Shown here: piece by piece, positions 42,512-52,090 of the stretch | Position numbering within the stretch: the stretch's first letter is position 1 | Layout: every line of letters starts with the position of its first letter | Assembly (NCBI GenBank): GCA_021783235.1 | Contig: JAJXUD010000011.1 | Span: forward strand, 20,455 to 84,454 | DNA length: 64,000 bases | Origin: Myxococcales bacterium | GTDB taxonomy: Bacteria; Myxococcota; Myxococcia; Myxococcales; JAKAPL01 | Reading direction: 5' to 3' | Notes under the pieces: generated by a model | Told to the model about the DNA's origin: nothing | Seen by the model: only the letters and a program-made list of their open reading frames with translations | The model's database searches: none | Position numbers and translations under genes: made by a program

Positions 42512-43107
42512 GCCGAGAGCCCCAGCTCCGCGAGCCTCCGCTTCGTCGCTTCGGTCCCCTCGTGAACGATGCCCGCGGCGCCCTCGCGCACGATCGCCTC
42601 CACGTTCGGTCGCAGGTCGTCGACGAGGACGCACTCCTCGGGGCGCAGCCCGAACCTGCGAAACGCGGCTCGATAATACTCCGGATCTGGCTTGAGGAGG
42701 CCGACCTCGTACGAGAGCTGCTGGCCGCGAAAGCGCGAGAGGACGGGCAGACGGCCGAGCGCGCAGGCGAAGTGCATCGGGTCCGTGTTGCTCAGCAGGT
42801 AGCAGGGGTGACGCCGCGCCAGCGCGGCGGCGAGCTCCTGCATCGGGCGCAAGTCGTCGAAGATGTCGCACCAGAGCGCCCGGACCTCGTCGACGGAGAG
42901 CGGCAGGCCCGCCGCGCGACCGACCGCCGCGGCGAAGCCCTCGGGGCCGATCCGACCCGTGTCGAAGCCGAGCTTCGCGACGCCGAGCAGCTCCGGCGCG
43001 AGCTCTTCCGGCGAGCGGCCAGATCGGATCGAGAGAGCCTCGATCGCCCGCTCTGGGTGCGGTTCGAGGAGGACCCCGCCGAGGTCGAAGAGGATCGCGC
43101 TCGCCAT
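42508..43107 (-). CDS. HAD superfamily hydrolase, subclass IA
   Basis: A 199-residue protein. Motif I is ILFDLGGVL, motif II LLSNTDP, motif III near GLLKPDPEYY and motif IV CVLVDDLRPNVEA. The motif I Asp is kept; the second Asp is replaced by Gly (DLGG), as in other phosphatase-like HAD-IA variant 3 proteins, so activity is likely but substrate is not predictable. The ATG follows the stop of the rRNA methyltransferase gene directly; the stop overlaps the YkgJ-type GTG. Confidence 0.85.
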   Translation of the reverse strand: MASAILFDLGGVLLEPHPERAIEALSIRSGRSPEELAPELLGVAKLGFDTGRIGPEGFAAAVGRAAGLPLSVDEVRALWCDIFDDLRPMQELAAALARRHPCYLLSNTDPMHFACALGRLPVLSRFRGQQLSYEVGLLKPDPEYYRAAFRRFGLRPEECVLVDDLRPNVEAIVREGAAGIVHEGTEATKRRLAELGLSA

Positions 43108-44301
43108 CTACTCCGGGACCCGGCCGATGAGGACCTTGAGGTAGCGCGTCTCTGGCGCGCCGAGGAGCGTCGGGTGGTCGCGGCCGGCGCCGCGCCGCTC
43201 GACGATCTGCAGCGGCCGGCGCGCGTCGATCGCCGCCGAGAGCACGGTCTCCTCGAAGAGCTCGGGGCCGACGTGGTAGCTGCAGCTACAGGTCACGAGG
43301 ATGCCGCCCGGCCGCAAGAGCTGCAACGCCCGCAGGTTGATCTCCTTGTAGCCGCGCAGAGCCGACGAGAGCCGGTCCTTCGTCTTCGCGAACGCCGGGG
43401 GATCGAGGACGACGGTGTCGTAGCGGATCCCCCGGTCGATCTCGTCGCGCAGCAGATCGAAGACGTTCTTGTCCGCCACCTCGACCCGCCCCTCGAGATC
43501 GTTTCGCCCGAGCGACCCGCGCAGCTCGACGAGCGCCTTCGGCGCCATCTCGACGGCGACGATCCGCGTCGCGCCTCCCTTCGCGAGCTGCAGCGCGAAG
43601 CCGCCGTTGTACGAGAAGCAGTCGAGGCAGTCGCCGCGCGCGTAGAGCCGCGCGGCGAGGTGGTTCTCGCGCTGGTCGAGAAACGCTCCCGTCTTCTGCC
43701 CCTCGAGCGGATCGGCGAGGAGGCGCACCTCGCCCTCGCGGTACTCGACGATCCCGGGCGCGCCTCCCCGCACCACCCCTTTGCGCTGCGGCAGCCCCTC
43801 GAGCTCGCGGGACCTCGGGTCGTTGCGCTCGACGATGGCGCGCGGCGAGAGCTGCTCCTGCAAGAGGTCGAAGATCGTCTCGCGCATCGCGTCCATCGGC
43901 GCGGTGAGCGTCTGGACCGAGAGGACGTCGGCGTAGCGGTCGACGACGAGCCCCGGCAAGAGGTCGGCCTCGCCGTGGACCAGCCGGACGGCGTCGGCCT
44001 CGGGGAGCGCGAGGCGCCGCAGATCGATCGCGCGGGCGAGCCGTCCCGCGAAGAACGCCCGATCGATCGGCTGGTCCTCGAGCGAGAGGAGCCGAAGCGC
44101 GATCTTCGAGAGCGGCGAGTAGTGGGCGATGGCGGCGAAGCGCCCCCGCGCGTCGACGAGCCGCACCGGTCCGCCCTGCGGCAGCGCGGGCGCGACCGCG
44201 AGATCCGATCGGTAGATCCACGGGTGGCCGCTCGCGAGCCGCAGCTGCCCCCTGCGGGTCAGCGGGACCGCCTGGAGCGGCTCAGACTTCGACGAGCTCA
44301 C
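43108..44301 (-). CDS. Class I rRNA large-subunit methyltransferase, RlmI-like
   Basis: A 397-residue protein, the length of E. coli RlmI (23S rRNA m5C1962). The N-terminal PUA-like domain has LASGHPWIYRSDL and PLSKIALRLLSLED; the SAM core has FLDQRENH, CLDCFSYNGGFALQLAKGGA, TVVLDPPAFAKTKDRL and the catalytic Cys region GGILVTCSCSYHVG. The GTG start overlaps the end of the MBL gene by 20 bases, and homology begins right after it. Exact target nucleotide in this organism is inferred. Confidence 0.87.
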   Translation of the reverse strand: MSSSKSEPLQAVPLTRRGQLRLASGHPWIYRSDLAVAPALPQGGPVRLVDARGRFAAIAHYSPLSKIALRLLSLEDQPIDRAFFAGRLARAIDLRRLALPEADAVRLVHGEADLLPGLVVDRYADVLSVQTLTAPMDAMRETIFDLLQEQLSPRAIVERNDPRSRELEGLPQRKGVVRGGAPGIVEYREGEVRLLADPLEGQKTGAFLDQRENHLAARLYARGDCLDCFSYNGGFALQLAKGGATRIVAVEMAPKALVELRGSLGRNDLEGRVEVADKNVFDLLRDEIDRGIRYDTVVLDPPAFAKTKDRLSSALRGYKEINLRALQLLRPGGILVTCSCSYHVGPELFEETVLSAAIDARRPLQIVERRGAGRDHPTLLGAPETRYLKVLIGRVPE

Positions 44302-45133
44302 CTTGAACCACCTCGCCTCTCTCGCCCGGCGCCACACGGCAGGCGGCGAAGCGCGGGTCGTGCTCGAAGAAGAGGATGAGACCCTCGGCCGCGGCACGGC
44401 CGAGCAACGCCCGCTTCTCCTCCAGGCAGACGAGCGGCTGCAGATCGTAGCCCATGATCCAGCTCGCCTTGAGGTGGGCCGCCGTGGGCACGAGATCGGC
44501 GCAGTAGACGAGCGTCCCCTCCTCGGTCTCGATCCGCACGAGCTGAAGGCCGATGGTGTGGCCGTCGCTCGGCACGAGCCGGATGCCGGGAGAGAGCTCG
44601 CCCTCCCCCTCCCAGAGCCGCAGCCGGCCACTCCGTTCGAGGGCCTCGAAGTTCTCGCGCAGATAGCTGCCGGCGTCCCGCTCGGTCGGCGCGCGCGCCC
44701 AGTCCCAGTTGCGCCGCTGCAGGTGGTAGGTCGCCTGCGGGAAGGCGAGCGCCACGGTCCCGTCCGGCCGGCGCACCGTGGTCCCACCGGCGTGGTCGAA
44801 GTGCAGGTGGGTCAAGATCACGTCGGTGATCGACTCCCGCGACAGGCCGAGCGATGCGAGCCCGCGGTCGAGCGAGGACTGCGACTGGTCGATGCCGTAG
44901 CGGTCGATCTCCTTCGGCGACCACTTCGAGCCGATGCCGTCGTCGACGAGGATCCGGCGCTCGCCATCCTCGATGAGCAGGCAGCGGAGCGCGAGCCGGA
45001 TCCGGTTCCGCTCGTCGGCTGGGAACTGCTTCTCCCAGAGCGGCTTCGGCACGATGCCGAACATGGCGCCGCCGTCCAGGGCGAAGGTGCCATCGCTGAC
45101 CGAGTGGAGCCGGAAGCGGCCGAGGCGGCGCAT
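44282..45133 (-). CDS. Metallo-beta-lactamase-fold hydrolase
   Basis: A 283-residue cytoplasmic MBL-fold protein. Metal motifs are THLHFDHAGG, GHTIGLQL and the Asp in YCADLVPTAAH, with a distal FFEHDPRF. These proteins hydrolyse lactones, thioesters or phosphodiesters; the GGAMFGIVPKPLW opening recurs in N-acyl-lactonase-like members, but that alone does not set the substrate. It starts 3 bases after the stop of the PLP enzyme gene and runs into rlmI, so the run is one operon. Confidence 0.85.
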   Translation of the reverse strand: MRRLGRFRLHSVSDGTFALDGGAMFGIVPKPLWEKQFPADERNRIRLALRCLLIEDGERRILVDDGIGSKWSPKEIDRYGIDQSQSSLDRGLASLGLSRESITDVILTHLHFDHAGGTTVRRPDGTVALAFPQATYHLQRRNWDWARAPTERDAGSYLRENFEALERSGRLRLWEGEGELSPGIRLVPSDGHTIGLQLVRIETEEGTLVYCADLVPTAAHLKASWIMGYDLQPLVCLEEKRALLGRAAAEGLILFFEHDPRFAACRVAPGERGEVVQGELVEV

Positions 45134-45136
45134 CGC

Positions 45137-46300
45137 TCAGGCGGCCCCGAGCGCGTGCGACAGGTCGTCCCAGAGATCCGCCGAGTCCTCGATGCCAGCC
45201 GAGATGCGGATGAAGCCGTCGGCGATGCCGAGCCGCTCGCGGGTCTCCTTGGGTACGGAGGCGTGCGTCATGATCGCCGGGTGCTCGATGAGCGACTCGA
45301 CGCCGCCGAGCGACTCGGCGCAGGCGAAGACGCGGACGGTCTTCAGGATCTTGCGCGCCGATTCGAGCCCGCCCTTCGCGACGAAGGTCAGCATGCCGCC
45401 GAAGCCGCTCATCTGCCGCTTCGCGAGCGGGTGCTGGGGGTGCGAGGAGAGCCCCGGGTAGACCACCCGCTCGACCTTCGGATGCGACGAGAGCTTCTCG
45501 GCGAGGAAGGCCGCGTTCTTCGCGTGCCGCTCCATCCGCACGCCCAGGGTCTTCACGCCGCGGAGCACGAGGAAGCTGTCGAAGGCGCCGGGGACGCCGC
45601 CCACCGAGTTCTGCAGGAAATGGAGCCGCTCGGAGAGACCAGCGTCGCGGGTGGCGCAGAAGCCGCCGACGACGTCCGAGTGACCGTTCAGGTACTTCGT
45701 CGTGCTGTGGGTCACGACGTCCGCGCCGAGCTCGAGCGGCCGCTGGAAGTAGGGCGTCATGAAGGTGTTGTCGACGATGGCGAGCGCCTGCGACCGGTGG
45801 GCGATCTCGGCGCAGGCCGCGATGTCGACGAGCTTCATCATCGGGTTCGTGGGCGTCTCGATCCAGACCGCCTTGGTCTTCGGCGTCATCGCCCGCTCGA
45901 GGTTCTTCGGGTCGGTGAGATCGACGAAGGCGAAGTCGAGCCCGGTGCGCCGGAAGACCTTGTCGAAGAGCCGGAAGGTGCCGCCGTAGACGTCGTCCGA
46001 GCAGACGATCCGGTCGCCCGCGTCGAAGAGGTGCATCAGGCAGTCGGCGGCGGCGCAGCCCGAGGCGAAGGCGAGGCCGTGCCGAGCGCCCTCCAGGGCG
46101 GCGAGACAGTCCTCGAGCGCCTGCCGGGTCGGGTTCTTGGTCCGGCTGTACTCGTAGCCCAGGTGCTCGCCGGGGCCGGACTGCGCGTAGGTGCTCGTCA
46201 GGTAGACGGGCGTCATGATCGCGCCGGTCGTCGGGTCGGGCCGCTGCCCGGCGTGAATCGCGAGGGTGTCGAAGCGAAGGGCTCTTTCGGTGTGGGCCAT
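45137..46300 (-). CDS. Cystathionine gamma-synthase / beta-lyase family PLP enzyme
   Basis: A 387-residue Cys/Met-metabolism PLP enzyme. Signatures are TSTYAQSGPGEHLGYEYSRT, the PLP lysine in HSTTKYLNGHSDVVGG, ETPTNPMM and the C-terminal SLGGVESLIEHPAIMTH. The family includes cystathionine gamma-synthase, beta- and gamma-lyases and O-acetylhomoserine sulfhydrylase; the EH after SLGGVESL and overall spacing fit a synthase or gamma-lyase, but assignment is uncertain. A leader with an AAAGG site precedes the ATG. With cysE at 7358 it marks sulphur amino acid metabolism. Confidence 0.9.
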   Translation of the reverse strand: MAHTERALRFDTLAIHAGQRPDPTTGAIMTPVYLTSTYAQSGPGEHLGYEYSRTKNPTRQALEDCLAALEGARHGLAFASGCAAADCLMHLFDAGDRIVCSDDVYGGTFRLFDKVFRRTGLDFAFVDLTDPKNLERAMTPKTKAVWIETPTNPMMKLVDIAACAEIAHRSQALAIVDNTFMTPYFQRPLELGADVVTHSTTKYLNGHSDVVGGFCATRDAGLSERLHFLQNSVGGVPGAFDSFLVLRGVKTLGVRMERHAKNAAFLAEKLSSHPKVERVVYPGLSSHPQHPLAKRQMSGFGGMLTFVAKGGLESARKILKTVRVFACAESLGGVESLIEHPAIMTHASVPKETRERLGIADGFIRISAGIEDSADLWDDLSHALGAA

Positions 46301-46389
46301 CGTGGCTGCCTTTCTCGGGGAGGGCGCACTCTAGCGCCAGGGGCGGCCGCCGGACAACGAGGGGAGCCCAGGGGGCCGGGAGCGGGCCC

Positions 46390-46426
46390 TTGCGGTCCAG
46401 CGACGCCCACAAGAGCTTTCCTTCCG
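46390..46426 (+). promoter_or_regulatory. Shared 37-bp upstream element, copy 2
   Basis: TTGCGGTC, 14 bases, AGAGCTTTCCTTCCG, ending 21 bases before the ATG at 46448. It repeats the arrangement at 17074-17110 on the other strand. Confidence 0.6.
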
Positions 46427-46447
46427 GGCGTGAGGCGGGGGAGATCG

Positions 46448-47917
46448 ATGCGAAAGCTCGGCTGGATCGTCGGGGTGGCGTTGGGGCTCTTCGGCTGCAA
46501 TGGCGGCGGGGACCACGTGCTCCCGATCCTCGCGCCGGGAGGAGGGGGAGACGGCGGTCCCACGACCAGCGTGACGAAGAGCGCCTTCGGGCTCGCGCTC
46601 GGCGGTCACCTGGGCGGCCTCGGAGCCTTCCTCCGCCCGAACGGCGCGACCGACGCGGGGGCCGCCGCGGACGCCGGGATGGCCGACGCCGGGACTCCGG
46701 ACGCCGGAGGCATCGACGCGGGTCAGCCCGACGCCGGAGCGCCGCCGCCCTCCCCCTGGCCGAACCAGCCGGTCACCGTCTACGGCTCCGCCAACGGGAT
46801 CCAGGAGCTGCCGGTCGTCGGCGCGCAGCCGGACGAGGCGCAGAACATCTGGCTCGTCACCCACTCGGCGCTCTACCTGCTGAAGCCCGGCGAGACGACC
46901 TTCCACCGCTACACCGACGCCGACGGGCTGCACCTCTCCCTCTCGACGCCCCCCGGCATCACGGCGGTGGCCGGGGGCGCGCCGGGCGAGGCCTTCGTCG
47001 GCTACGAGGGCTACGACACCAACGACCCGAGCACGATGACCCAGGCCCAGAGGGACATGGGCAAGCTGGACCGGGTGAACCTGAACCCCGACGGCACGAT
47101 CTCGGTCTTCCGCTTCAACGTCCACGACACCGTCAGCATCAACTACTGGGAGAACCACAGCGTGCGGCGGCTGCTCTACGACCACGACTACCACCCCGGG
47201 AACCTCTACGCGGGCTTCAACCACGGCGTCGATCGGATCCGCGGGAACGACTACGTCGACCACATCCACGTGGAGGTCTGCACGGGCGGCTGCGCGACGA
47301 ACCCGGATGCGCTCGACATCGGCGAATGGCGCGGCCTCGCCTTCGACCCGAACCACGGCGGCGCGCTCTGGACCGCCGGCGAGTACTCGGCGGGGCTCAT
47401 CGGCTGGACCGCCGATCTGATGTCGTGGATCGACAACGGCGCGAACCCTTTCATCGTGGCGTTCGGCGACCCGTATCCGCCGTTCGCGCCCGTCTTCGAG
47501 CCGCCCGCCGAGGGCGACTCGGTCAACCTCCGCGCGGTGGCGGTTGCGCCGGACGGCCTCGTCTGGTTCGCGAGCGGCGAGCAGTGGAGCCCGGCGACCG
47601 ATCCCATGTACGGCATCGCGAGCTACCGCATCGACACGGGCAGCTTCAGCTACTACGACCCGACCTCGCTCGGCTTCGGGACGAACGACCTCCTCGACCT
47701 GGTCGCCCTCCCGGACGGCCGGCTCGTCTTCGGCACCCACGACGGCCTGCGCGTCTGGACGCCCCCCTCGGGCGCCGTCCAGTCGCTGACCATGACGGAC
47801 GGACTGCCGGGCAACGACGTCCAGATGATGTACCTCGACGCGAGCGTGACTCCCCCCGCGCTCTACGTCGGCACCGACGGCGGGCTCGCGGTGCTGCGGA
47901 TCCCCGCGACGAAGTAG
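46448..47917 (+). CDS. Beta-propeller lipoprotein with DAG linker
   Basis: A 489-residue protein with a GGGGGAG ribosome site. The lipobox is LGLFGC. Residues about 55-100 form a low-complexity linker with seven DAG tripeptides. The rest resembles a two-component-regulator-type or NHL beta-propeller, with strands such as NIWLVTHSALYLLKPGETTF, AFVGYEGYDTN, LYAGFNHGVDRI, LVWFASGEQW and LVFGTHDGLRVW. Surface location is likely; function unknown. It shares the 37-bp upstream element with the giant lipoprotein at 13518-17057, which also has a propeller. Confidence 0.82.
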   Translation: MRKLGWIVGVALGLFGCNGGGDHVLPILAPGGGGDGGPTTSVTKSAFGLALGGHLGGLGAFLRPNGATDAGAAADAGMADAGTPDAGGIDAGQPDAGAPPPSPWPNQPVTVYGSANGIQELPVVGAQPDEAQNIWLVTHSALYLLKPGETTFHRYTDADGLHLSLSTPPGITAVAGGAPGEAFVGYEGYDTNDPSTMTQAQRDMGKLDRVNLNPDGTISVFRFNVHDTVSINYWENHSVRRLLYDHDYHPGNLYAGFNHGVDRIRGNDYVDHIHVEVCTGGCATNPDALDIGEWRGLAFDPNHGGALWTAGEYSAGLIGWTADLMSWIDNGANPFIVAFGDPYPPFAPVFEPPAEGDSVNLRAVAVAPDGLVWFASGEQWSPATDPMYGIASYRIDTGSFSYYDPTSLGFGTNDLLDLVALPDGRLVFGTHDGLRVWTPPSGAVQSLTMTDGLPGNDVQMMYLDASVTPPALYVGTDGGLAVLRIPATK

Positions 47918-47954
47918 CCGAGGGCATCCGCCCGGCGGCCCGTCGCATCGGGGA

Positions 47955-48164
47955 TCAGAAGGGGCGGCGACGCCCCTGAAAGGCGGCGAAGCTGCAGAAG
48001 GTGCAGGTCACGTTCGCCGGCCGGAGTTGGGTCTTGCGACCCACCTTCACTTCGCGCACGCTGCTCGCGTGCCGCCGCACGACGTGGCCACACTCGAGAG
48101 TCAGCCGCCACCCCGTGCGGTGACGCAGCTCATCCTGCTCTCGGTCCCAACGAACGACCTTCAC
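47955..48164 (-). CDS. Small Cys-containing protein, function unknown
   Basis: A 69-residue frame starting at GTG, preceded at 7 bases by TAAACT. The sequence KVVRWDREQDELRHRTGWRL then LECGHVVRRH and NVTCTFCSF has a Cys-Gly-His and a CxxC that could form a zinc site. It is not low-complexity and its codons fit the genome. It lies alone between two genes converging and diverging from it. No family recognised. Confidence 0.55.
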   Translation of the reverse strand: MKVVRWDREQDELRHRTGWRLTLECGHVVRRHASSVREVKVGRKTQLRPANVTCTFCSFAAFQGRRRPF

Positions 48165-48220
48165 GTCCGAGAGTTTACCAGCAGACGCTCCAGCCGGCCA
48201 GGCCCCCCGGCCGCGGGCGT

Positions 48221-48799
48221 TCAGTTCGGCTGGATCGGGCTTCCGGCGCCGGTGACCACCCGCACGTCGCTGGTCATGACCTGCGAGCCGCCGTTGCTCG
48301 TCACGATGATGTTCTTGAAGAGGTTGCTCAGGTCGGTCACCGTCGTCGCCGTCCAGTTGCCGTTGAGTGCGTCCTGGTGGGAACCCGGCCCCGTGAAGGC
48401 GTTGTAGGGCGCCGGTCCCCGGAAGAAGAGGATCTGCTGGCCGAGCTGCACCGGCTCCCCCTGAACGAGCGGCCGCGTCATGTACCAGCGGCTCGTCCAG
48501 ATGGCCTGACCGTCGCGCACCCGCATGAACTGCCCCTGGTTCTTGGTCTGCGGCGAGGGGGGCGTCATCGTGTGGCCGACCGCGCAGAACCATTCGTCGT
48601 CACAGACGATGACGTCCGCGGGGCCGAGACACTGCGCGTCGCCGGTGCAGGCGCTGACCGTTCCCGCGACCGCCACCGGCGCCGCGTTGGCGTTGGACGC
48701 GATGACGGCGGCGCCGACGGGGTCGGGCACATACGGGGCTGGGATGATGGGCCCGAAGCATCCCGAAAGAGTCAGGGCGAGGACGGCGCAGCGCTTCAT
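48221..48799 (-). CDS. Lipoprotein, function unknown
   Basis: A 192-residue protein with GGGAGG 8 bases before the ATG. Lipobox ALTLSGC, then a Pro/Ala linker and a folded domain with a conserved-looking pair of Cys modules (CTGDAQCLGPADVIVCDDEWFC) and strands (QFMRVRDGQAIWTSRWYMTR, QQILFFRGPAPYNAFTG). No catalytic motif recognised. The promoter TTGATC-16-TAGAAG lies at 48837-48864, back to back with that of clpB. Confidence 0.75.
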   Translation of the reverse strand: MKRCAVLALTLSGCFGPIIPAPYVPDPVGAAVIASNANAAPVAVAGTVSACTGDAQCLGPADVIVCDDEWFCAVGHTMTPPSPQTKNQGQFMRVRDGQAIWTSRWYMTRPLVQGEPVQLGQQILFFRGPAPYNAFTGPGSHQDALNGNWTATTVTDLSNLFKNIIVTSNGGSQVMTSDVRVVTGAGSPIQPN

Positions 48800-48836
48800 C
48801 GAAGAACCTCCCAAGGGCGATACGAGGACGGTTGGT

Positions 48837-48864
48837 CTTCTAGCACACGGCGGGGCTGGATCAA
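48837..48864 (-). promoter_or_regulatory. Promoter of lipoprotein gene
   Basis: Minus strand TTGATC (48864-48859), 16-bp spacer, TAGAAG (48842-48837), then 37 bases to the ATG at 48799, with a GGGAGG site. Confidence 0.5.
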
Positions 48865-48962
48865 ACGTCGAGCCGGGAATGGGCCCGCAGACGGGTAGAC
48901 CCGGCGCAGCCCCGCCTTCGACCAGCGCAGCGGGAGGCTGACCGAGCGCGAGGGGCCGAGGG

Positions 48963-48990
48963 TTGCCAGGCGCGGATCCTGCGTTACGTT
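48963..48990 (+). promoter_or_regulatory. clpB promoter, leaderless geometry
   Basis: TTGCCA (48963-48968), 16-bp spacer, TACGTT (48985-48990), then 9 bases to the ATG at 49000, no ribosome site. I see no CIRCE-type inverted repeat. Confidence 0.55.
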
Positions 48991-48999
48991 CGTCTCATC

Positions 49000-51615
49000 A
49001 TGAAGCTCGACAAGCTGACCGTGAAGGCGCAGGAGGCGCTCCAGAGCGCCCAGGAGATCGCCCGACGCCGCGATCACCAGGCCATCGAGCCCGAGCACCT
49101 CGCCCGGGCGCTCCTGGACCAGCCGGACGGGCTCACCCTTCCCATCCTCCAGAAGATCGGCGCCGATCCCAAGCTCGTCGCCGCCCGGATGGACGAAGAG
49201 CTGGGCAAGCTCCCCTCGGTCCAAGGGGGCGAGCCGTACTTCTCCCAGCGGCTCCTCAAGATCCTGGACCGGGCCCAGGACGAGGCGAAGAAGCTCTCGG
49301 ACGAGTACGTCTCGACCGAGCACCTCCTGCTCGGCCTCGTCGGCGAGAAGCGGGGCGCGGGCGACGCGCTCGCCGCGTCGGGCGTCACCCGCGAGCGGCT
49401 GCTCGGGGTGCTCGAGGACGTCCGCAGCGGCGGCCGCGTCACGAGCGAGAACCCGGAGGCGCAGTACCGCGCGCTCGAGAAGTACGCGCGCGACCTCACC
49501 GAGCAGGCGAGGGCCGGCAAGCTCGACCCGGTCATCGGCCGCGACGAGGAGATCCGACGGGTCGTTCAGGTCCTCTCGCGGCGCACGAAGAACAACCCCG
49601 TCCTCATCGGCGACCCCGGCGTCGGTAAGACCGCCATCGTCGAGGGGCTCGCGCGCCGAATCGTCGATGGCGACGTCCCCGAGGGGCTCAAGCACAAGCG
49701 GCTCGTGGCGCTCGACCTCGGCGCGCTCGTCGCCGGCGCCAAGTACCGAGGCGAGTTCGAGGAGCGGCTGAAGGCGGTCCTCAAGGAGATCACCGCCTCC
49801 GAGGGCCAGATCATCCTCTTCATCGACGAGCTCCACACGCTCGTCGGCGCAGGCGCGGCCGAAGGGGCCATGGACGCCGGCAACATGCTCAAGCCCGCCC
49901 TGGCCCGGGGGGAGCTGCACTGCGTCGGCGCGACCACGCTCAACGAGTACCGCAAGATCGAGAAGGATCCTGCGCTCGAGCGCCGCTTCCAGCCGGTCTT
50001 CGTCGGCGAGCCCTCGGTCCTGGACAGCATCAGCATCCTGCGCGGCCTCAAGGAGCGCTACGAGATCCACCACGGCGTCCGGATCCAGGACTCGGCCTTG
50101 GTGGCCGCCGCGACCCTCTCCCACCGCTACATCGCCGACCGCTTCCTGCCGGACAAGGCGATCGACCTCATCGACGAGGCCGCGAGCCGCCTTCGGATCG
50201 AGATCGACTCGATGCCGACCGAGATCGACGAGATCCGGCGCAAGATCCTCCAGTTCGAGATCGAGCGGCAGGCGCTCGCAAAGGAGGTCGACCCCGTCTC
50301 GAAGGGACGGCTCGCCGAGATCGACCGCGAGATGGCCCAGCTGAACGAGCAGTTCGCGGGGCTCAAGTCCCACTGGGACGCCGAGAAGGCAGCCATCCAG
50401 GAGATCCGAGCGACGAAGGGAAAGATCGACCAGGCGAAGTCCGAGATGGCCGAGGCCGAGCGGCAGGCGAGCCTCGGCCGGGCGGCCGAGCTCAAGTTCG
50501 GCGTCCTGCCGGGGCTCGAGAAGGAGCTCTCGGGGCAGAACGAGAAGCTCGCCGAGCTGCAGAAGGACCAGCAGATGTTGAAGGAAGAGGTCGACGCCGA
50601 GGACGTCGCCTCGGTGGTCTCGAAGTGGACCGGCATCCCGGTTGCGAAGCTGCTCGAGGCCGAGATGCAGAAGCTGCTCCACATGGAAGACCGGCTGGCC
50701 GAGCGGGTGGTCGGGCAGGAAGAGGCCCTGCGCGCGGTCTCCGATTCGGTGCGGCGGGCCCGCTCCGGCTTGCAGGACCCGAACCGTCCCATCGGCTCGT
50801 TCGTCTTCCTCGGACCCACGGGCGTCGGCAAGACCGAGACCGCCCGGGCGCTCGCCGAGTTTCTCTTCGACGACGAGCAGGCGATGATCCGCCTCGACAT
50901 GTCGGAGTACATGGAGAAGCACGCCGTGGCGCGCCTCATCGGCTCGCCGCCGGGCTACGTCGGCTACGAGGAGGGCGGGCAGCTCACCGAGGCCGTCCGA
51001 CGCCGCCCCTACGCGGTGGTCCTCTTCGACGAGATCGAGAAGGCGCACCGCGACGTCTTCAACGTGTTGCTCCAGCTCCTCGACGACGGGCGACTCACCG
51101 ACGGTCAAGGACGGACGGTCGACTTCCGAAACGCGGTCGTCATCATGACGTCGAACCTGGGGAGCGAGGATCTGACGCGGCTCGCCGGCGGCGGGGCGGG
51201 ACCCGATCAGCTTCGCACGGTCGCGAACGAGGCGCTGCGAGCCCACTTCCGGCCGGAGTTCTTGAACCGGATCGACGAGGTCGTGGTGTTTCGCAGCCTC
51301 GAGCGCAAGGATCTCGGCCAGATCGTCGACGTCCAGCTCGGCCGGATGAAGAGGCTGCTCGACGAGAAGCAGCTCTCACTGAAGCTGACCGAGGGCGCCA
51401 AGGGGCTGCTCGTCGACCAGGGCTACGACCCGGTCTACGGCGCGCGGCCGCTCAAGCGGGCCATCCAGCGACTCCTCTTGAACCCGCTCTCGATGCACCT
51501 GCTCGCGGGCGAGTTCGAGCCGGGCGACGCCATCGAGGTCCGCGCCGACGGCGGGCAGCTCCTCTTCGAGAAGGCGGGCGCGCCCCGGGCCACTCAGCCT
51601 GCCGCGCGCGCCTGA
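49000..51615 (+). CDS. clpB: ATP-dependent disaggregase ClpB
   Basis: Hexameric AAA+ disaggregase that works with DnaK to pull polypeptides from aggregates. The 871-residue protein has the N-domain (residues 1-145), first AAA domain with [13 protein letters not shown] and [11 protein letters not shown], a middle coiled-coil insert at about residues 400-525, and second AAA domain with [16 protein letters not shown] and [11 protein letters not shown]. Length and order match ClpB. The ATG gives [15 protein letters not shown], the family start. It stands alone, converging on a membrane-protein gene 4 bases away. Confidence 0.97.
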   Translation: MKLDKLTVKAQEALQSAQEIARRRDHQAIEPEHLARALLDQPDGLTLPILQKIGADPKLVAARMDEELGKLPSVQGGEPYFSQRLLKILDRAQDEAKKLSDEYVSTEHLLLGLVGEKRGAGDALAASGVTRERLLGVLEDVRSGGRVTSENPEAQYRALEKYARDLTEQARAGKLDPVIGRDEEIRRVVQVLSRRTKNNPVLIGDPGVGKTAIVEGLARRIVDGDVPEGLKHKRLVALDLGALVAGAKYRGEFEERLKAVLKEITASEGQIILFIDELHTLVGAGAAEGAMDAGNMLKPALARGELHCVGATTLNEYRKIEKDPALERRFQPVFVGEPSVLDSISILRGLKERYEIHHGVRIQDSALVAAATLSHRYIADRFLPDKAIDLIDEAASRLRIEIDSMPTEIDEIRRKILQFEIERQALAKEVDPVSKGRLAEIDREMAQLNEQFAGLKSHWDAEKAAIQEIRATKGKIDQAKSEMAEAERQASLGRAAELKFGVLPGLEKELSGQNEKLAELQKDQQMLKEEVDAEDVASVVSKWTGIPVAKLLEAEMQKLLHMEDRLAERVVGQEEALRAVSDSVRRARSGLQDPNRPIGSFVFLGPTGVGKTETARALAEFLFDDEQAMIRLDMSEYMEKHAVARLIGSPPGYVGYEEGGQLTEAVRRRPYAVVLFDEIEKAHRDVFNVLLQLLDDGRLTDGQGRTVDFRNAVVIMTSNLGSEDLTRLAGGGAGPDQLRTVANEALRAHFRPEFLNRIDEVVVFRSLERKDLGQIVDVQLGRMKRLLDEKQLSLKLTEGAKGLLVDQGYDPVYGARPLKRAIQRLLLNPLSMHLLAGEFEPGDAIEVRADGGQLLFEKAGAPRATQPAARA

Positions 51616-51619
51616 CGGG

Positions 51620-52090
51620 TCAGGCCGAGGGGGCCGATCCCGAGGCCGAGGCGGACGGCCCCACCGGCTTGGGCGCCCTCGCCCTGCGCTCGAGCGCCCG
51701 TGCGATCCGGGCGGCGGCGAAGCCGCCCAGCGTCGCGAGCGCGATCCGCAGGAGCCCCGCCGGGCCGTTCGGCCAAACCCCCCTCCACCCTTGCCCGAGG
51801 TAGGCGAGGAGCGCGAGCAGCAGCGGCCCGGCGACGCCGACCCCGGCGGCCGCGACGCGCGGGGGCAGCGCGACGAGGCGCCCGAGCCCCGCGACGACGG
51901 CGGCGCCCGCAAGCGCGAGGGTCGAGCCCGTCAGTAGTGCGTTCCAGCCGATCCAGCCCGGCGGGCCGAAGAGCGCGGCAATCGCGGGGCCGAAGGCGTG
52001 GCCGACGAGCGGCGCGGAGAGGGCGAGCGACAGACCGCCGAGGTAGAGCGACCAGAGGACGTCCCGGCTGATGCGGCGAAAGGCGTTAAT
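51620..52090 (-). CDS. Membrane protein, apparent ATT start overlapping truA
   Basis: A 156-codon frame without any ATG, GTG or TTG in phase between an upstream in-frame TGA and the coding sequence, so it is easy to miss. The likely start is the ATT at 52090, which shares bases with the truA TAA stop (ATTAA), as in a coupled start; a later CTG is an alternative. The product has four apparent membrane helices (SLYLGGLSLALSAPL, LTGSTLALAGAAVVAGL, GVGVAGPLLLALLAYL, RIALATLGGFAAARIA) and a charged, disordered tail. Codon third positions are strongly G/C. Function unknown. Confidence 0.6.
   Translation of the reverse strand: MNAFRRISRDVLWSLYLGGLSLALSAPLVGHAFGPAIAALFGPPGWIGWNALLTGSTLALAGAAVVAGLGRLVALPPRVAAAGVGVAGPLLLALLAYLGQGWRGVWPNGPAGLLRIALATLGGFAAARIARALERRARAPKPVGPSASASGSAPSA

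Noticed and set aside
48796-51246. Minus-strand frame of 816 codons opposite clpB
   Set aside because: It is Leu/Arg/Asp-rich antisense of a conserved gene, with no recognisable motif.
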